Assembly: GCA_000310025.1 (NCBI GenBank)
Contig: FN648436.1
Span: forward strand, 71,949 to 131,984
DNA from: Ectocarpus siliculosus
Lineage: Eukaryota > Sar > Phaeophyceae > Ectocarpales > Ectocarpaceae
Direction of reading: 5' to 3'
Length of the DNA: 60,036 bases
A program made the translations under genes and the position numbers. The notes under the pieces were generated by a model. It was not told where the DNA came from, did not search any database, and saw only the letters and a list, made by a program, of their open reading frames with translations. Positions 12,301 to 25,100 of this stretch are shown here, in pieces; the first letter of the stretch is position 1; every line of letters starts with the position of its first letter.

Positions 12301-12618
12301 CTCCTCCTACTGCTGCTGCTGCTGCTGCTGTTTGCCCTTCCTCAGAACACGTGCGATCCCAAGTGGAACGAGCCCCTGTCCTTCCTCCTCCCGTCGGGGA
12401 GCGTCATCGACGCCCAGCTTTCTCTCAGGATCGTGGGGAAGCAGAAGCTCCGGGACGACTTGCCCCTTGGCCGTGTGGAGTTGCCCCTGGCAGGCATTTC
12501 GACGGCGGGAACGAAGGGACCGGGCGACATCGGGGCCTGGTTCCAGCTGCTGGACGGCCAGGGGAGGCTTAAGATCGATGCGGAAGTGGTGACTCGCCGA
12601 CCCAGTCTCATCGTGTAA
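339..12618 (+). CDS. Sec6-like exocyst subunit with C-terminal C2 domain (5' partial)
   Basis: Fourteen exons join in phase: 339-488, 907-1062, 1680-1769, 2305-2421, 2992-3084, 4126-4434, 5644-5848, 6431-6520, 7332-7477, 7858-8140, 8880-8944, 10360-10785, 11172-11303 and 12346-12618 (TAA). They give 844 residues; the N-terminus lies outside the window. Exons 4-11 recall Sec6/EXOC3 helical rods: a segment ending LFRNILDTNK, then LLRFLCATANDCWHLV at the conserved AxxNN position, LEEYFYQK, and a C-terminal stretch RRLAFLDDLLELLRV. Sec6 is a subunit of the exocyst, which tethers secretory vesicles at the plasma membrane. A Gly-rich linker follows (exon 12), then a C2 domain split over exons 13-14 (ILRVTILEAEGL, TDSYVAAEL, DPKWNEPLSF, LPLG). 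Several C2 calcium-loop aspartates are missing, so calcium-independent binding is likely. Exon 5 could start at 2938 instead, also in frame. A MUN-domain (Munc13-like) protein is the main alternative. Exon structure is firmer than the family name. Confidence 0.66.
2078..2350 (+). repeat. Tandem duplication copying an acceptor and exon start
   Basis: About 135 bp is present twice. The segment with ccgaacc...tttcgccgcgttt at about 2082 recurs at about 2219. The acceptor plus exon start (ttcaggtggtg...gacgaagtgggaagac) at about 2157 recurs at about 2300. The second copy is the exon 4 used in the Sec6-like model. The upstream copy has one extra base (gtggtgtggacg) and changes frame, so it is a decoy or pseudo-exon. 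Confidence 0.75.
3054..3790 (+). repeat. Intronic tandem array of an exon end plus splice donor
   Basis: About twelve diverged copies of a roughly 60-bp unit begin with the last bases of exon 5 (3054-3084) and run through the intron. Each copy resembles ctgtttaggaacatcctcg, then acaccaataag, then gtacag, so most copies rebuild both the exon end and the GT donor. Units are separated by short T-rich or acagag/ttttcagg stretches. Later copies (after about 3660) are more degraded. Confidence 0.9.
4774..4990. mobile_element. MITE-like element with ~53-bp terminal inverted repeats and TA flanks
   Basis: A 217-bp element in an intron of the Sec6-like gene. The left end (ccgtatatgacacaagat...) and the reverse complement of the right end match over about 53 bp with few mismatches. 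A TA dinucleotide flanks both ends (4772-4773 and 4991-4992), as expected for Tc1/mariner-type insertion. There is no transposase inside, so it would be non-autonomous. Confidence 0.78.
5911..6176. repeat. Compound triplet microsatellite (GTT/GAT/GCT)
   Basis: A long run of gtt, gat and gct triplets. A block of about 75 bp (gatgatgttgtcgttgttac followed by gctgctgctg) recurs about three times inside it. It lies in the intron after 5848. The Leu- or Val-rich open frames across it are products of the repeat, not genes. Confidence 0.9.
6521..7331 (+). other. Probable GC-AG intron of the Sec6-like gene
   Basis: Exon 8 reads ...CGGCTAGTCCTAG and is followed by gcaaga, a typical GC donor. Cutting at 6520 leaves phase 1, which matches the phase-1 start of exon 9 at 7332 (GGG-TTC-ATG). 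The only nearby GT (6514) would break the phase. Confidence 0.6.
7072..7243. mobile_element. Short inverted-repeat element, possible MITE
   Basis: gcagcccgatacagtggca near 7074 and tgccactatatcgggctgc near 7224-7242 form an imperfect inverted repeat of about 19 bp around a ~130-bp core. It lies inside the intron 6521-7331. Short subterminal pieces (agtggca, actattca) recur within it. No clear target-site duplication was seen. Confidence 0.45.
8334..8418. repeat. Dispersed repeat, copy 1
   Basis: The segment ttcttaatatga...atccatctct...agattggcagtgaattcacagcg resembles segments at 25699-25780 and 39775-39847, each ending near (gaattcacagcg / ggattcatagcg). It is in the intron between exons 10 and 11 of the Sec6-like gene. 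Confidence 0.6.
9424..9456. repeat. CCGTA pentanucleotide microsatellite
   Basis: About six copies of ccgta in an intron of the Sec6-like gene, one of them changed to tcgta. Confidence 0.85.
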
Positions 12619-15600
12619 GGTTGGGTCACCGCAGGCGGTGGGTGGTGCCGGGCAAGCGGTCTGTGTCTTCGAGATTTACGCCGACTTGGTGTGTGACCCA
12701 TGTAGGCCTGGCGTTTTGTCATGTAGCGTTCCGCGTCCACCAACAGGCGTTTTAAGGTTCGCTTTTTTTACATATTTTGTATCTGAGGTTCGCTTCGACA
12801 TGGATAAGGCCTTCTTGTTGATGGGGGTTGCTGCATCCGATGAGGGGCGGAAATTGAGGTTTCCTTTTTGTTGGAAGCGGGAAGGTGGTTTTTGATGGCG
12901 TGTTTACGGACCGTCGAGTTTGTACGAGGTTTCGCAGAAATTGAAGACGAAGTAGTAACTAGCATATGCTTTAGTTGTCGTGTTGGGTTTTAGGAGACAC
13001 TCGCGGACGGTTTGCGACAGTAAAAAGCGAACGGCAGGGGGGGGGGGGGAGGGGGTTGTGGTCGATGGTTGTTGCCTACGTCTTGAGACTTATTTTTAGG
13101 CCTCAACTCGTGTGCGACTTTTGTGTGTAATGACGTGGATCCACCGTTCGTAGCGCTACCGACCCTCCCTCGAGCGTGTTTTGCTGCACAAAGGCTGAAG
13201 TAGATAAATGGATGCACGGGCCGGCCGATATGGCGACGGGTTCGCTCACGATCAGGACATGTGGAAGCATAGGGGTGTGCACGAGGGAGGCGGGAATGAT
13301 GGTTATTTTGTCGCCTCTCGCCGGGGAACGAGATAAGAAAAGGATATTTTGTTTTCGTCGAATCTTGGGATCCGTTTCCCCACGGTTTCCGGGCGGAATT
13401 AACGATGATCTCCGGCAAACGTCGGCGAGACAATACCCTACGTCACTGGTTGGGTGTTTTCGTATTTTTTTGTCATTAGGTCCCAGTTCGATGATAGTAT
13501 CTAGGAGTCGGAGGCGTTTTTGGTGGTGTTGTGTCTTTTTCCTCGTGCCACCTTTCTTTCCTGGCCCTGTGGTCTTAGCCGACTTCTTTTGGTAAATCGA
13601 CCCGTGGGCAATGGGTGTTGGTGTGCATATGTAGCATATGATGCGTAATATGGCGTCTCATAATTGTGTTCATTTTTCCCCGCACCCGTGCGTGTGAAAC
13701 CAGGCTTGCTTATCTTTTTCGCCTGGTACACCTTTTAACTTGGTTGGCGAGCGCATTTTATTTTTTGGCTTGCCAGCTCTGGAATAAAACAGCCTAGTAC
13801 TCCGTACACATTCACTCCATCCTTTCATCGCACATGCTCAGCCGCTGTATGTGTGATACTTGTAGCGACGCCAAACGATTCTTGAGGTGTTCCTATGAAG
13901 TAGGTTTGTTTTGGGTAGTGTTCAATTTTCAGTTTTGGGGACGCAATTGCTGGTACACAATGATTGTGCCTCCCCTAGTCCTTGCCTTGCTGTGCACCCG
14001 GGTACATACATGCATGTATGTACTTCGTATATGGTTTCGCTCACGGGCCGCGCCTCTTGACACGTTGATTGGTGAAGAACTGGGGGTGATTGCGGCGGTG
14101 GAGGTGGCCTATTTAGCGTTATCTACCGTTGGTATGCAGAGGAGGTGTTACAGTGTTCCTTGGTTCCGTTGATAATAATAGCTTTTTTTCGGGCGCGCCG
14201 ATCATCTACTGAGTCATCCACGCGTGGCACTCGTAGGGGCCTAGTGTAGTAGACCTACATATATATGTATATATATCCATCCATGAGTAGTAGAAGAAGA
14301 CTGGTTTTATGGTCCTCCAAAGTGAGATAGATCTTTTGCCTGCGGTGTAACTAGCACCATCGCGTTATTTGCCGACGAAGTGTTTTTTTATGGTCTCCCC
14401 CCTCCGTTCTGGCGCCAGTCTACACAGCTTTCCGTGCGAGAATGTCGGCGTATGTATCAGGGAGGCCACATATATATACGCTTGCAGGAGGAAAATGTAA
14501 CACGGACTACAGGAGGATTTTTGTTTTTTAGTTTGAACGACCCACCATTGCTCTGGCGTTGATGCTCCTGTTGATGCCGATGTTGAGTGTTGATTGATTT
14601 TCCTTGGTATTGATAACGGTGGGGACAACAATATTGACATAATATGGAATGCTCACGAAATAAATGTAGCGGGCTCAGGCACGACATGCAGCGGGCTCAG
14701 GACATGAAGTCCCTAACGTGAGCGTGTGGATGGATGGCACGGGAACCGGCAAAAAAAGCAATTCATCCAGCCAAAGCGAAACCTATCGTCGAAACGCTAT
14801 ATTATGCGGGCTAGCTAGCTGTTTACCATCACGAGGGATCAAGCACGTGGCACAAAACAAAGCAGCACCTTACTATTTATCGATGGAGGAGGTGGTTGTG
14901 GCTCAACTTCTTGGTGGTGTGTTCGAAAAAGAACAAAATTTGGTCGCCCGGACAATAAATAAACACACGAACGCGTTCGTTCGATGAGGCATTACTTACG
15001 CCCTGTAAAACTCCACAAATAATCTGTCGCGAGATTTTGTCGTAGTATTGTGGTGGTTGTTTAAGAAAAAATCGTCAAAACAACAAGCAGACACCGCCGT
15101 ACGATTTGCGTTTTGGACCTGCTTCAACGTTTTCGGTCGAGGATGAGGGGAGAGAAGAGTAACAGGGGAATTCGGATCGTGTCTTTTGATGTCCGCAGCA
15201 ACAGTATTATCAGGACGGCGGGTGAAGTGTCACTGTCAACCCTATGCACCCCAAGGACATACATCCACTGTCTCTTGGTGATGTGTAAAAGAAAGACGTT
15301 CGTTCGCCGATGGGAACAAGATTCATTCCACGAACGGACGTCTTACGCTACGGTCAGTGAAGCACCATGACTTTCCCTCTCCCTCTCTGTGATGGTGTGA
15401 AAAGAGGGCGCCTCAAGTCTATATTATAACGGCTTTGATTGGTTGCTAAATCTCCAGAGGGTTGCGCACATACATGCACAACAACGACAACAAGCGTGTT
15501 CTCCGAAGCAACCCCGGCAGAACGATGCTGGGACCGTCAGCAAAACAGGTGACGATGCTCGGTTGAAACCGAGCTGTCGCTATTGCTGCCATCAGCTGCA

Positions 15601-16689
15601 ATCAATCTCGTCGTCAATTGTTTGCATGTTTCATAGTATCTGGTTTGGTCAAAGCTTGGTTTTGTAGTATCTGGTTTGGTCAATCAATCAGTCAATACTG
15701 GAGACGAATCTACTCGTTCGATAATGCTTCATGCGGCATTCAGACGTACGACAACAACGACGCGCACACCAATACTATACTGACGCCCGCAACAATTAGA
15801 TTGCCTTCTTCTTGCTCGCCCACCTGACCCTCTACACCACCCGCGACAGACAGGTACAAATCAATCCTCGACTGCTTGAGCCATCAACTTACACAAAACG
15901 GTAACAAGAGGACATAAACAGGCCCAAATTTCCTCAATAACGACACAACAACAGGAAACCATGCTCGAAATCGAAGCAAACGAAAACAAGGGTGAACAAT
16001 TTGACCGACCACATGATGATGGTGTGCTCGCTAATCGCCAGGCGCGGCGACAACAGCACCAGCTACAGCAGGCAGGCCCGGGAAAACACCCATGGAAGCC
16101 AAAGCCGTCATCTTGCAAACCAGAATGTTGATTCTGAACCGCTCTGCATCTCAGCAACCAACAACAACGTGAAAATAAGAGCACGGCCAGAAAGAACCTC
16201 GCGGATTTAACCCCTCCATCGTGCCAACCGCTCGCCGTCTCTACATCCATCCGTTACATTCTCATCTTGGTCTGACAGCGCGCCTCACCCACCGACCGTC
16301 TCGTAAATTTGTGTTCGAACCCCAACAACGCCATGCTACCCCTGGCACCGACAAACTCCAGCACCAGCACACGGCAGCAAGAACGCCGCGAACGCCAGCA
16401 GCAAGAGAGCGTCCGTACAAAACCATCAGACAATAAACTCTTCCCTGGCAAGGGCTAAATCTCATCATCGAAGGTCACCCACCTACATAATACCTATGTA
16501 CCCCCCCCCGCCCCCGTAAATGAAACCACGCTACAACACGTGAAACAGATATTGTCCCCGATCGATTGACGCTACATATCGCCATCCAAAGTCAAGGTGC
16601 ACGAAGGTTCTCCTCACGTTACTGCCCCCCCCGCCCCCCCCTCCGACCTTGCGACTCGCCGAATATCACCTCACGGCGCTTCGCGCTTG

Positions 16690-16813
16690 GTGATGTGCTA
16701 CTAGCATGGTCCGGTGAAAACCCGGCTTGCTCCGTCTCGGCTTTGTAGGGATGCGAGGTCAATGGTCTAACGACCACGGCATGCACGGCTATGAGTACAC
16801 CCCCACCACCACG
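16690..16813 (-). repeat. C-tailed, tRNA-like dispersed repeat, copy 1
   Basis: On the minus strand it reads tgtactcatagccgtgcatg, then ccgtggtcgttagaccattg, then acctcgcatc and gccgagacggagc. It aligns with copies at 20685-20800 (minus) and 36805-36875 (plus). The core gtcgttagacc resembles a polymerase III A-box / tRNA D-arm, and cgggttttcaccgg resembles a T-arm. On the plus strand the end is gagtacacccccacc. Confidence 0.5.
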
Positions 16814-18880
16814 CCGCCTGACCTCTCCCCTTGAGGACAGAAACAGGACGCGATTGGTCTTGTGTGCGCCCCATACATAACTGCGGAATGACCTAGAAGT
16901 ACTTCTACACTAAAAATCTATGCCGAAATTGAACCGCACGGAAAGGAAAAGTGAAAAAAAGGGTTTGGCGCGCGCTCCCGCGCTGGAGACCAAACAAACT
17001 GCTCCTTCCCTCGTTGCACTGAAGTACCATGCAGCTCCTGTCTCCGGCCTTAAATGCTAAGCGAAAAGCCAAAGCAACTAAATACCCTACATGCCGAGGG
17101 GATGAGGCCACGCCAACCAAGACCGCCCAGTAAGCGCGCTCGAACGACCGCGGCAAGACGAAGAAAAAGAAGAGAGGCACAGGCGAAAACGGGCGGCGGG
17201 TGATCTGGCAGCCGCCAAATAAACATCATACACAGGGGGCGCACACCCAAAACCGGTCTTAGAATAAGGGAAAGAAGCGGCAACACAACAAACAGGCGAA
17301 TACTTCCCTCTCGCGCTGAAGCAATTAATACCCTGTATCTCTCGTCCCCCCTAACCCCCCCCCCTGGGGCGCGCGCCAAGTGCACGATCGAAGCCCACCG
17401 GAAGGAGCATCTAAGCAACAACCAGGTGTTGAGACCGACACTAGCACCTTCCCTTTTGAGAATCCCCTCCAAATGTCATCATCATCCTCAGAAAAAATAG
17501 CAACCTCCTTTCGTGCCGCATGGATGATAAAAGAGGAAACCTTGCCCTCGCCTCCCCGGACCTAAACCCAACGCATCGACACCGAAAGGCATGATCTCCG
17601 CTGGTCGTCTTCCTTTTCGCAGGACATACATACTGTTACAACTCTCATAAGAAGGTGGGCAACACACCACCACCGTCCTGCAGCGCAGTTTTGTTGGCAG
17701 CTACTAGATAAGCAAGCTTGAAAAAAAGCTAGAGTAAAAAAAAGAAATGCAGGGCACTACCCATGAGTGTGATTAGACCGGCCACGCCAAGAAAGTCAGC
17801 AACTAGACGTGTGCGACGTCTCCAAAGTCAAACACGTTGTCACGAAGAGCGAGCGAGCACTCGAAAAAAAACAACAAAATCAACATAGATTTCTTCCCCT
17901 CACGCATGAGCAGCGTGTGGTATTGACAGCCTAGGTTTTCCACCGAGAAAGCGTCGTCCTACCTTACTAAATACCTCTCCTTCGATACCACCTCAAACCA
18001 CACGTCGGTAAACTCGCGCGTTCAAGGCCGTCCTTTGCTAAAATACTCTCGCTGGTGATGGTTGTATTCGAACCGCGGTCGTACCGTAAACGTGTCCCGC
18101 GTCATGGCGGTGGTGCCCCCCATAGCCGCCGCCGCCGCCGCCGCCGCGCCGCACAGTGTGCGGTGTGGTTCATAAGCCACAAAACCCCATCTAGTGATGT
18201 ACATACAGCCTGCCTGCTTACCACGAGACCAAAGAAAACAGTCTCCGAGAATGTCGTTGGAGTTCGGGTCCTTCGGTTCGTTTGTTCCTGTTCATATCTC
18301 ACAAAAAACGTTCATATACATGGTGAAACAGCCCGGGCTACAACCTCTTGGAAACTGCACCACTAAGCAAATACTCTCGTGCGAAGGATACTGTTACGGG
18401 AAAAAAGCAGTGCCATGCCCCAGGATGGATACCATCGCCCATCAACCTTCCGGGGAACATGGGAGGGGCATCTAAAACAATAGGCTTCTTATATACAAGA
18501 GGCCCAACCCCCCCCCCCCTCCCCCCCCCCTCCACCCCCGTAAAAAAACACACACCACGTTAACCCCGGGCACCCTCGGCATACACAATACTCTTCCCTA
18601 TCGTCCATTGCTCTTGGGGCACACGTACAGCCTCGGCTTGCCGCACGAATACCAGCTCACCAAGACAACCAAACCAAACGAACAACAAGACAAAGAGAAA
18701 GAAAGGTACGAAAAAAATGAACCGTGCTGGGGGGGCAAAACAAACGGTATCATCGTATGTACTGCTGGGATACTTTTGTACGTTCTCCACGCAAAAAAAA
18801 AGGATAAGAAAAAACGTGTCATGCATACATTGATGCACGTCTACGCCGATGCGTGGCCTGCTCGATTCTCTACCCGGTTC

Positions 18881-18948
18881 CGTCCCGACCCGTCCCGCCC
18901 CGCCCCGCCCCGCCCCGCCCCGCCCCGTCCCGTCCCGTCCCGTCCCGG
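18881..18948. repeat. CCCGY pentanucleotide microsatellite
   Basis: Thirteen or so tandem copies of cccgc or cccgt. The open frame of about 296 codons that runs through it on the plus strand is an artefact of this repeat and of the antisense of the RCC1 gene's last exon. Confidence 0.9.
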
Positions 18949-19165
18949 GATGCAAGCATTCCGGTGGTCGACCGGTGGAAGCCCGAATTCTCGCTTCCTT
19001 ACACCCATGACGAGACCATATCAAGATACATACCCCTCCTCCCGTTTCCCACCCGCAGCCCCCCCCCCCCAGCCTCAACTTTCCATCAAGCCACGTAACA
19101 TAAAACCACGCCGGAAAAACCGTCGTACAGCCGAAAAAAAAAACGATTTTTCCACAAAGCATCCA

Positions 19166-22100
19166 CTATGCCTGCTCACCCCCGAACGCGGCGGGCGTCG
19201 AGCTCGGTTTCGGCCCGATCATGCCCCCAGATCTCCCGGCCTTCCCAGGCTTGCCAGACTTGGGCGCGTTGTACGGCGGCGGGGACGCCTTCGTCCTCGT
19301 CTTGGCCCCGACAGCAGCAGTAGCGGCGGGGACGGTGGCGGGGGGGGCGGTGGCGACGGTGGCGGCGGCGAGGGAGTTCGGGCCGCTTCCCGCGGACCCG
19401 TTCGGCGTCTCCTCGCTGCCCGGCAGTGGGGATTTCTTGTAGCCGGGGACTGGGGATCTTCCGTCTGCCGGGGTCTCTCCGGTGCGGGGTTTTGCTAGAG
19501 AGAAGGGAAAGAAAGAGAGAAAGAGAGAGAGAGAGAGGGGGGGGAGGGAGGGCGGGGTGAGGAAGGGGACGGGTGGGACGGCTAAGATATACTACTGCGG
19601 TCTACGTATTGTACATTAACTGACTATCGCCTCGAGGCTTATACCCTCCTCTGCTTCCCTTCTCCCTTTTCGTCGAATTGTCAGCCGGTCTGCGTCAGCA
19701 AGAGGCCAAGCACGCCCATTTCGACTCTCAACTCGAAGAAGCGGCTTCGACAATTCCGTGGGTATCGCCGCCACACGGCCACCAGGGGGTCGGTCCTACG
19801 GAGGCGCTACTGGGACGTACGTGAACATGTGTTGCGACTGCATACATCGTGGTACACTGTATGATGGCTCACCGACAGCGTGAGTCTTGACGGGACCCCT
19901 CCCACTGGTGTCGCCATGCGCCTGCCGGCAGAGCACGCAGAGGCAGCACAGGAGCACGGCGCCCGCGCATCCGCACGCGATGTAGAACCACTGCTTCTCG
20001 TACCACTCGTCCCCCGGCTCTGCCACAAACTCGCCTGTCCAAAGTGTTTTTTGTTGTTCGGTGGCAGGGAGAGGGCATCGGTCGATCACATGCGCAGGTG
20101 GTCACGCCGACGGAATTTGAGGTATGCCTTCAAGACTGGTACACTAACCCGACAACATGCTTTTACGAGAACGCTCGGTGTGATGGGTCATGCCAGCAGC
20201 GGTGCTGGCTCGTCCAGTCGCAAGACGTCCACCACCAACTACAGCAGCAGCAGCAGTAGGGAGCAGCAGCAGGGAGCAAGACTCCGCAGCAACTAACCTC
20301 CGAGGTTGGCCATTTGTAGGTTCTCGCCCATCTCGCCCTCCTCGTCCCCGATGTGCTCGGTCTCGCTGATGCCCAGGCCGATCTGTGGCAAAACACCGGA
20401 GATATCAGACGCGACCCATCCAAGAGGGTGGTTACATGTAAGCTGGTAGACTCACTGCGGGCAGCGTTGCAAGTAGCCTTCAAACGCCCCACACGATGAT
20501 GTACTTACGTGGCACCACAGCTCTGCTGTTTCTTGTGGTGACCACTGCCCTCGCAGCACCTGGGGACAACATGGCATGCCCCATGAAATCCTAGGCAAAT
20601 AAACATCCTCCTTGTTTATAGCTACAACAACATCAAAAACGCCACCAAAACACGAAACCTCCCAAACGCAGGGATGATGACCAGCTTCTGGTTCATTCAC
20701 TAGGTAGCCAGGGGCAGCGATCGCTCCGTCTCGGCATCGCAAGGTCAACGCTCTTACGACTACAGCGTGCACACGAGTACACCCCCCCCCCCCACACACA
20801 CACACCTGTCCGTTGAAGTTGGCCCCCCAACACACGACGCTGTCCACCGAGCCGACCTCCGACACAAGCGCGCACGTGTGGTAGTAGCCCGCGGACAGAG
20901 AGTGCAGCGTCCAGCCGGTGGGCAGCGAGATTGCCTCCAGGTTGTCCCCCATCTGGTTGGGAGCCAGCCCCCTCGAGAAAGTGTCCTCCTGGCCGAGTTC
21001 CCCATAGTCGTTTTCACCCCAGCACTTGACGTCGTAGTTGTCCAGGAGGGCGCAGGTGTGGTTTCCTCCCGCTGTTACCTCGATGGCCGTGCGGCCGGTG
21101 CCGAGATCGATGGGGTCCTGGACGGGGCGGGGAGGGGGGATGGGGGGGGGTGATGGCAAGGTTTTTAGGTCGGGGACAACGACACAACTAGCTGGAAGGG
21201 GAGTGATGGAGACGAGAAAGAGGGGGGAGATAAGGGGAGAACGGCCAAGTAAAGAGACCGTTGACAAAATGAAAAATATGACGCGAGGACCAAGCGACGA
21301 TGACGGAGACTCAAGCAAGGGGCACGAGGCGTCAGCGCCAAGGTTGGTGTGATAGTATTCAAACTCCTTCGTCGGTTTCACGCAACTCCCCCCCCCCAAA
21401 AAAAAAAGACGGGCACGAAAATCTCAGTCGTCATCGACACTGCCTGGTTGCCCCAACGCAGTGTGTGGTCTGCGGGTAGATGTTGTAGGCAGACCTGGCT
21501 TCACAACGCGCTGCCTTTTGAGACAGGGGGGAAAAGCAACTTAGTGCAGACGGACGGGGACAACGCACTCACCAGGGACGACACGTCGTTGCCTTCGCCA
21601 TCGCCGACGTTCATGGCGTTCCCTTGCCCGAGCTGCACAACATCAGCAGCAACGACAAAGAGGGGCGGCAGTCAGGCACCGGGACCCGGGGTGACGGCCA
21701 GCCAAGGCCGGGCTCGTCGTGCGAGGAGAACGGCGTTCTTATTCCCCTCGTAATCGCAGACAGTTTTTTCTTGACTAGTGCCCCACACCAGAGGAAGGCA
21801 AACACGTCTTCGGCCCGCAGTCACCGCGCTCCGCGGGCCCATACGCTAAAGCCACACCTTGCCGCAGGTCCCTCTTGTACCAGACGATAAGTTTCTCAAG
21901 ACAGACATACTACCGCACACAGCGCAGCCACTCCTCCGCTCCACGCGGACTCTGGTGTGCCAACTTTTACCCTTCCGCCTTATCCGTCGCACCTGACCGG
22001 ACGACCCCAAGCCCCAGCAAATCAGATCGCCACCCTCTAGAATGGCGCACCTGCAGCAGGACCGCCGGCAGCAAGGACGGCAGTGGTTTCAGCAGAGAAA

Positions 22101-25100
22101 GCACCAATGGCAGAGGCGATATCAAGTGGAAGGTGATATACGACAAGTGTAAACTTCCAGAGTGCTTCAGCCCCTTCACCGTGTACCTTTACACGGTGAG
22201 GCCTGGCCGTAGTCAATAGCGCAAACGGAGGAGCAGCGGTACCCAGTCGTAGAGCGATGCAAAAAGCCGTCAGCGTCAGCAGCGCCCGTAACGCAACCAT
22301 CGCTAGGTGGGGACCGTTTATTGCCCCGCTGGGCTGGGTGTCAACACGGGATATCCGTGGACTGACGGCAAAAGATGGATGGCAACACGTGACGTGCTCG
22401 TGATAAAAGGACCTCAAACAACAACAACAACAACACGGCCGATGCAGTCGAAACAACGCAACGCCCCAACATCGAAACCAAAACACCACCATGCCACGGT
22501 AACTAAGGCTCACGTGTGCTCTTCGCCAGCGGCAATGGCTGTCGCCTTCTTGCCGTTAAGGTTCACCGTGTCCAAGTCGTCACCCATCTCTCCCGGATCG
22601 TCCCCACGGTTTTCCGTGTCGTCGAGACCCAGTTGTCCCGCGTAGTTCTTCCCGAAGCACTTCACGTCGCCCTCGTCAAGAAGAGCGCACCTTGTAACCA
22701 AAAACCAAGACAACAACAACAGAAAAAACGGCAAGAAAGCCATCAGAAGTTGTCACACTAAAAAATAGTCAAGACACAATCGACGCGCTGCAATACAAAC
22801 AGGATCGCATCCTGAGCTACGACGGAGTGGTATTACTATAGTCCTCCTGGTCCTGTCCTCTACCAGGCATGACGCACGGGGACAGCGGATCGCCGCTCAT
22901 GCGCGCCGCAGTTGCCATAGCGGCCACATAACGAGACGGGAGGGAAAAAGAGACTGCTGGGGCAGCAAAACGCGCGTTCAAGAACACGCGAGGGATGCAC
23001 GACGCTGCCGCTCCCAAGCCCAGGGTCTCACACAGCCGGGGGGCGGGGCGCCCCTTGGCGATTGAAGTGCTAATGAAAACACTCTGTCTTTTGCCGTGGC
23101 GACAATTGGTCGCCAAAAATACGTGGTATGCGTGATACCTTTGCTCTAACGTTCCTAGAACCTGTTCAGAGCGTTTCCAGAACCGCCCGTCTTCACAACG
23201 TACTCTTCTCCGAAACAGTCGCTCTCGTTGGACCGAAACCGCTATCTACGTGACTACTGCTTGTGTTGTATTTTCTCACGAGTGCCAGTCGCCGAGCGCC
23301 AGAGCAAGAACCCGAGCGTTCGATCCGATATCGACAAAGTCCAAGTTGTCGCCCATTTCATCCGGTTCATCTCCACGGTCCTCTTGGTCTCCCAAGCCGA
23401 GCTCACCCCACTGGTTATAGCCTAGGGAAACAAAAACCAAAAGGATGCTATGCGTATTAATTCATTTGTCCTGGACCCCCCCTTTTTTTTTGTCCTAGAC
23501 CCTTACCTATAAGGAAATAAATGGATTTACTCTACAAGTATTGGTAAACTTGTACAATAAAAAGCATGGGGCCCGCGCGAAAGAGAGAAGAAGGGTCACA
23601 AACTTGTCTCGGGGGTTGTTCCCCCGCAAAAAAAAAAAATGCACCGCCGTTAGTAACGTATTGCTCCGCAACCGAGTTTTCTCCGTCAACAAATAGTACG
23701 AATTAAATCGTATCCCGGACTCTTTGTCTGTGGAAGAGGTCTGTGTTGTCTTTTAAACCCCCCCCAACACATACATTTAAAGCAGTAACTCAATAAATAC
23801 TAAAACTCATAAAACCTGCCGCGGCTTCCGCGTGTATGCGCAAGCATGCGTGCAAGGCTGAGAGAAACGGCCGAATGGCACAAGCAGACGAGCTGACTGA
23901 GGATAAGGACCGCATCATGGCTCTCCTCTTCCACCCAAAAATATACTTAATATTGTTGTGTTCATGGCTCTCCTCTTCCCATGCAATAATATAACACCTT
24001 ATTGTGCTCTTGTATCACAGGGTGTGGTGTTTTCCTCTGCTTGCTGCAAGGTTGCACAAGAAAAGATTTTCATTCCACCGGGCACGAGGATTGTGTAGCG
24101 TTTTTACTGGTTGGATGAACGCTTCTCCCGTCTGCACCGCAAGACGCTGCAGCATACCTCAGGGACCCTAATAACTCAACTACAGCAGCCCAGTCAACTC
24201 CTACGCCTCCTCCCATCCCCAGCAGGTACGAGTAAGCGACGTGCTTGGCGAAACAACTCCACCCCGCCTAGGGAACTCTCGTCCTATGCCCCCCTTCGCC
24301 ACCTCCCCACCGAAACAGACCTGCGAGTACCCCTCCCCCCCGTTCCGAACTCACCCCAGCACTTGATAAGGTCGCCGTCGACGATGACACACGTGTGCCA
24401 GCCCCCGGCGGAGATGGTCACCGGAGACACATCCCCGAGCTCCGTAACCGCCATGAAGTCGCCCATCTCTTCCGCCCCGTCGCCGACGTGGGCCGTCGTG
24501 CCCACGCCGAGCTGCCCCTTCTCGTTGTAGCCCCAGCCCCTGACAGTCCCGTCGTTCATGATGGCGGCCGTGTGCCGGAGACCGGCGGTAACGTCGACGG
24601 CCTGGAGGTCCGTGCCGAGGGCGACCTCGGGGAGGAGGTTGCCGACGTCGCCGTTGTTGTCCCCCCGGTCCTTAGTGTCGTTGAGGCCCAGCTGTGTGTA
24701 CATCACGGAAGGGGTGTGTGTGTAATCACAACAACATCAGTATGGACGACAACTCGTGCGCTTCCTATGCATATCAGCCGTGTTACTTCTGCGGCGGAGT
24801 AGAGAGGGGGGTCACAAGGTTGTATCATATTGCGGTCGTGTCGTGAAGATGATCCCTACCGAAGGGAATGGAACGCCGCCTTTCCTATTCTACTCTTGGT
24901 AGTATTATACTCTTTTGCCGAAGAACATTCTGGTTGGTTCTTTTCATACACTGCTGTGCAGATCCTGGGGCTGGTTGTGTTCTCTTGTCTTCGCGTTCTG
25001 ACTACATGCAATACCTGCTACGCCGATATCTACTGCTGCAGCAACAGCAAATGTGTCGCGGGCCACCGTCCTAGCGTAATACGCACAGCAGTACTGATAT

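Larger units (their letters stand above)
12619..19165. other. Gene-poor region between two convergent genes
   Basis: It separates the stop of the Sec6-like gene from the stop of the minus-strand RCC1 gene and should contain both 3' UTRs. I see no ORF with recognisable domain content or coherent splice structure. It contains poly-G and poly-C runs (around 13038, 16501 and 18508), an AT dinucleotide tract near 14260, a short CCCGY repeat and one copy of a C-tailed dispersed repeat. Confidence 0.5.

Noticed and set aside
18608-19498. 296-codon plus-strand open frame
   Set aside because: Runs through a CCCGY microsatellite and the antisense of the RCC1 gene's last exon; no domain content.
20452-21399. 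315-codon single-exon minus frame
   Set aside because: It contains the true RCC1 exon 20806-21117 but reads through introns on both sides; replaced by the spliced model.
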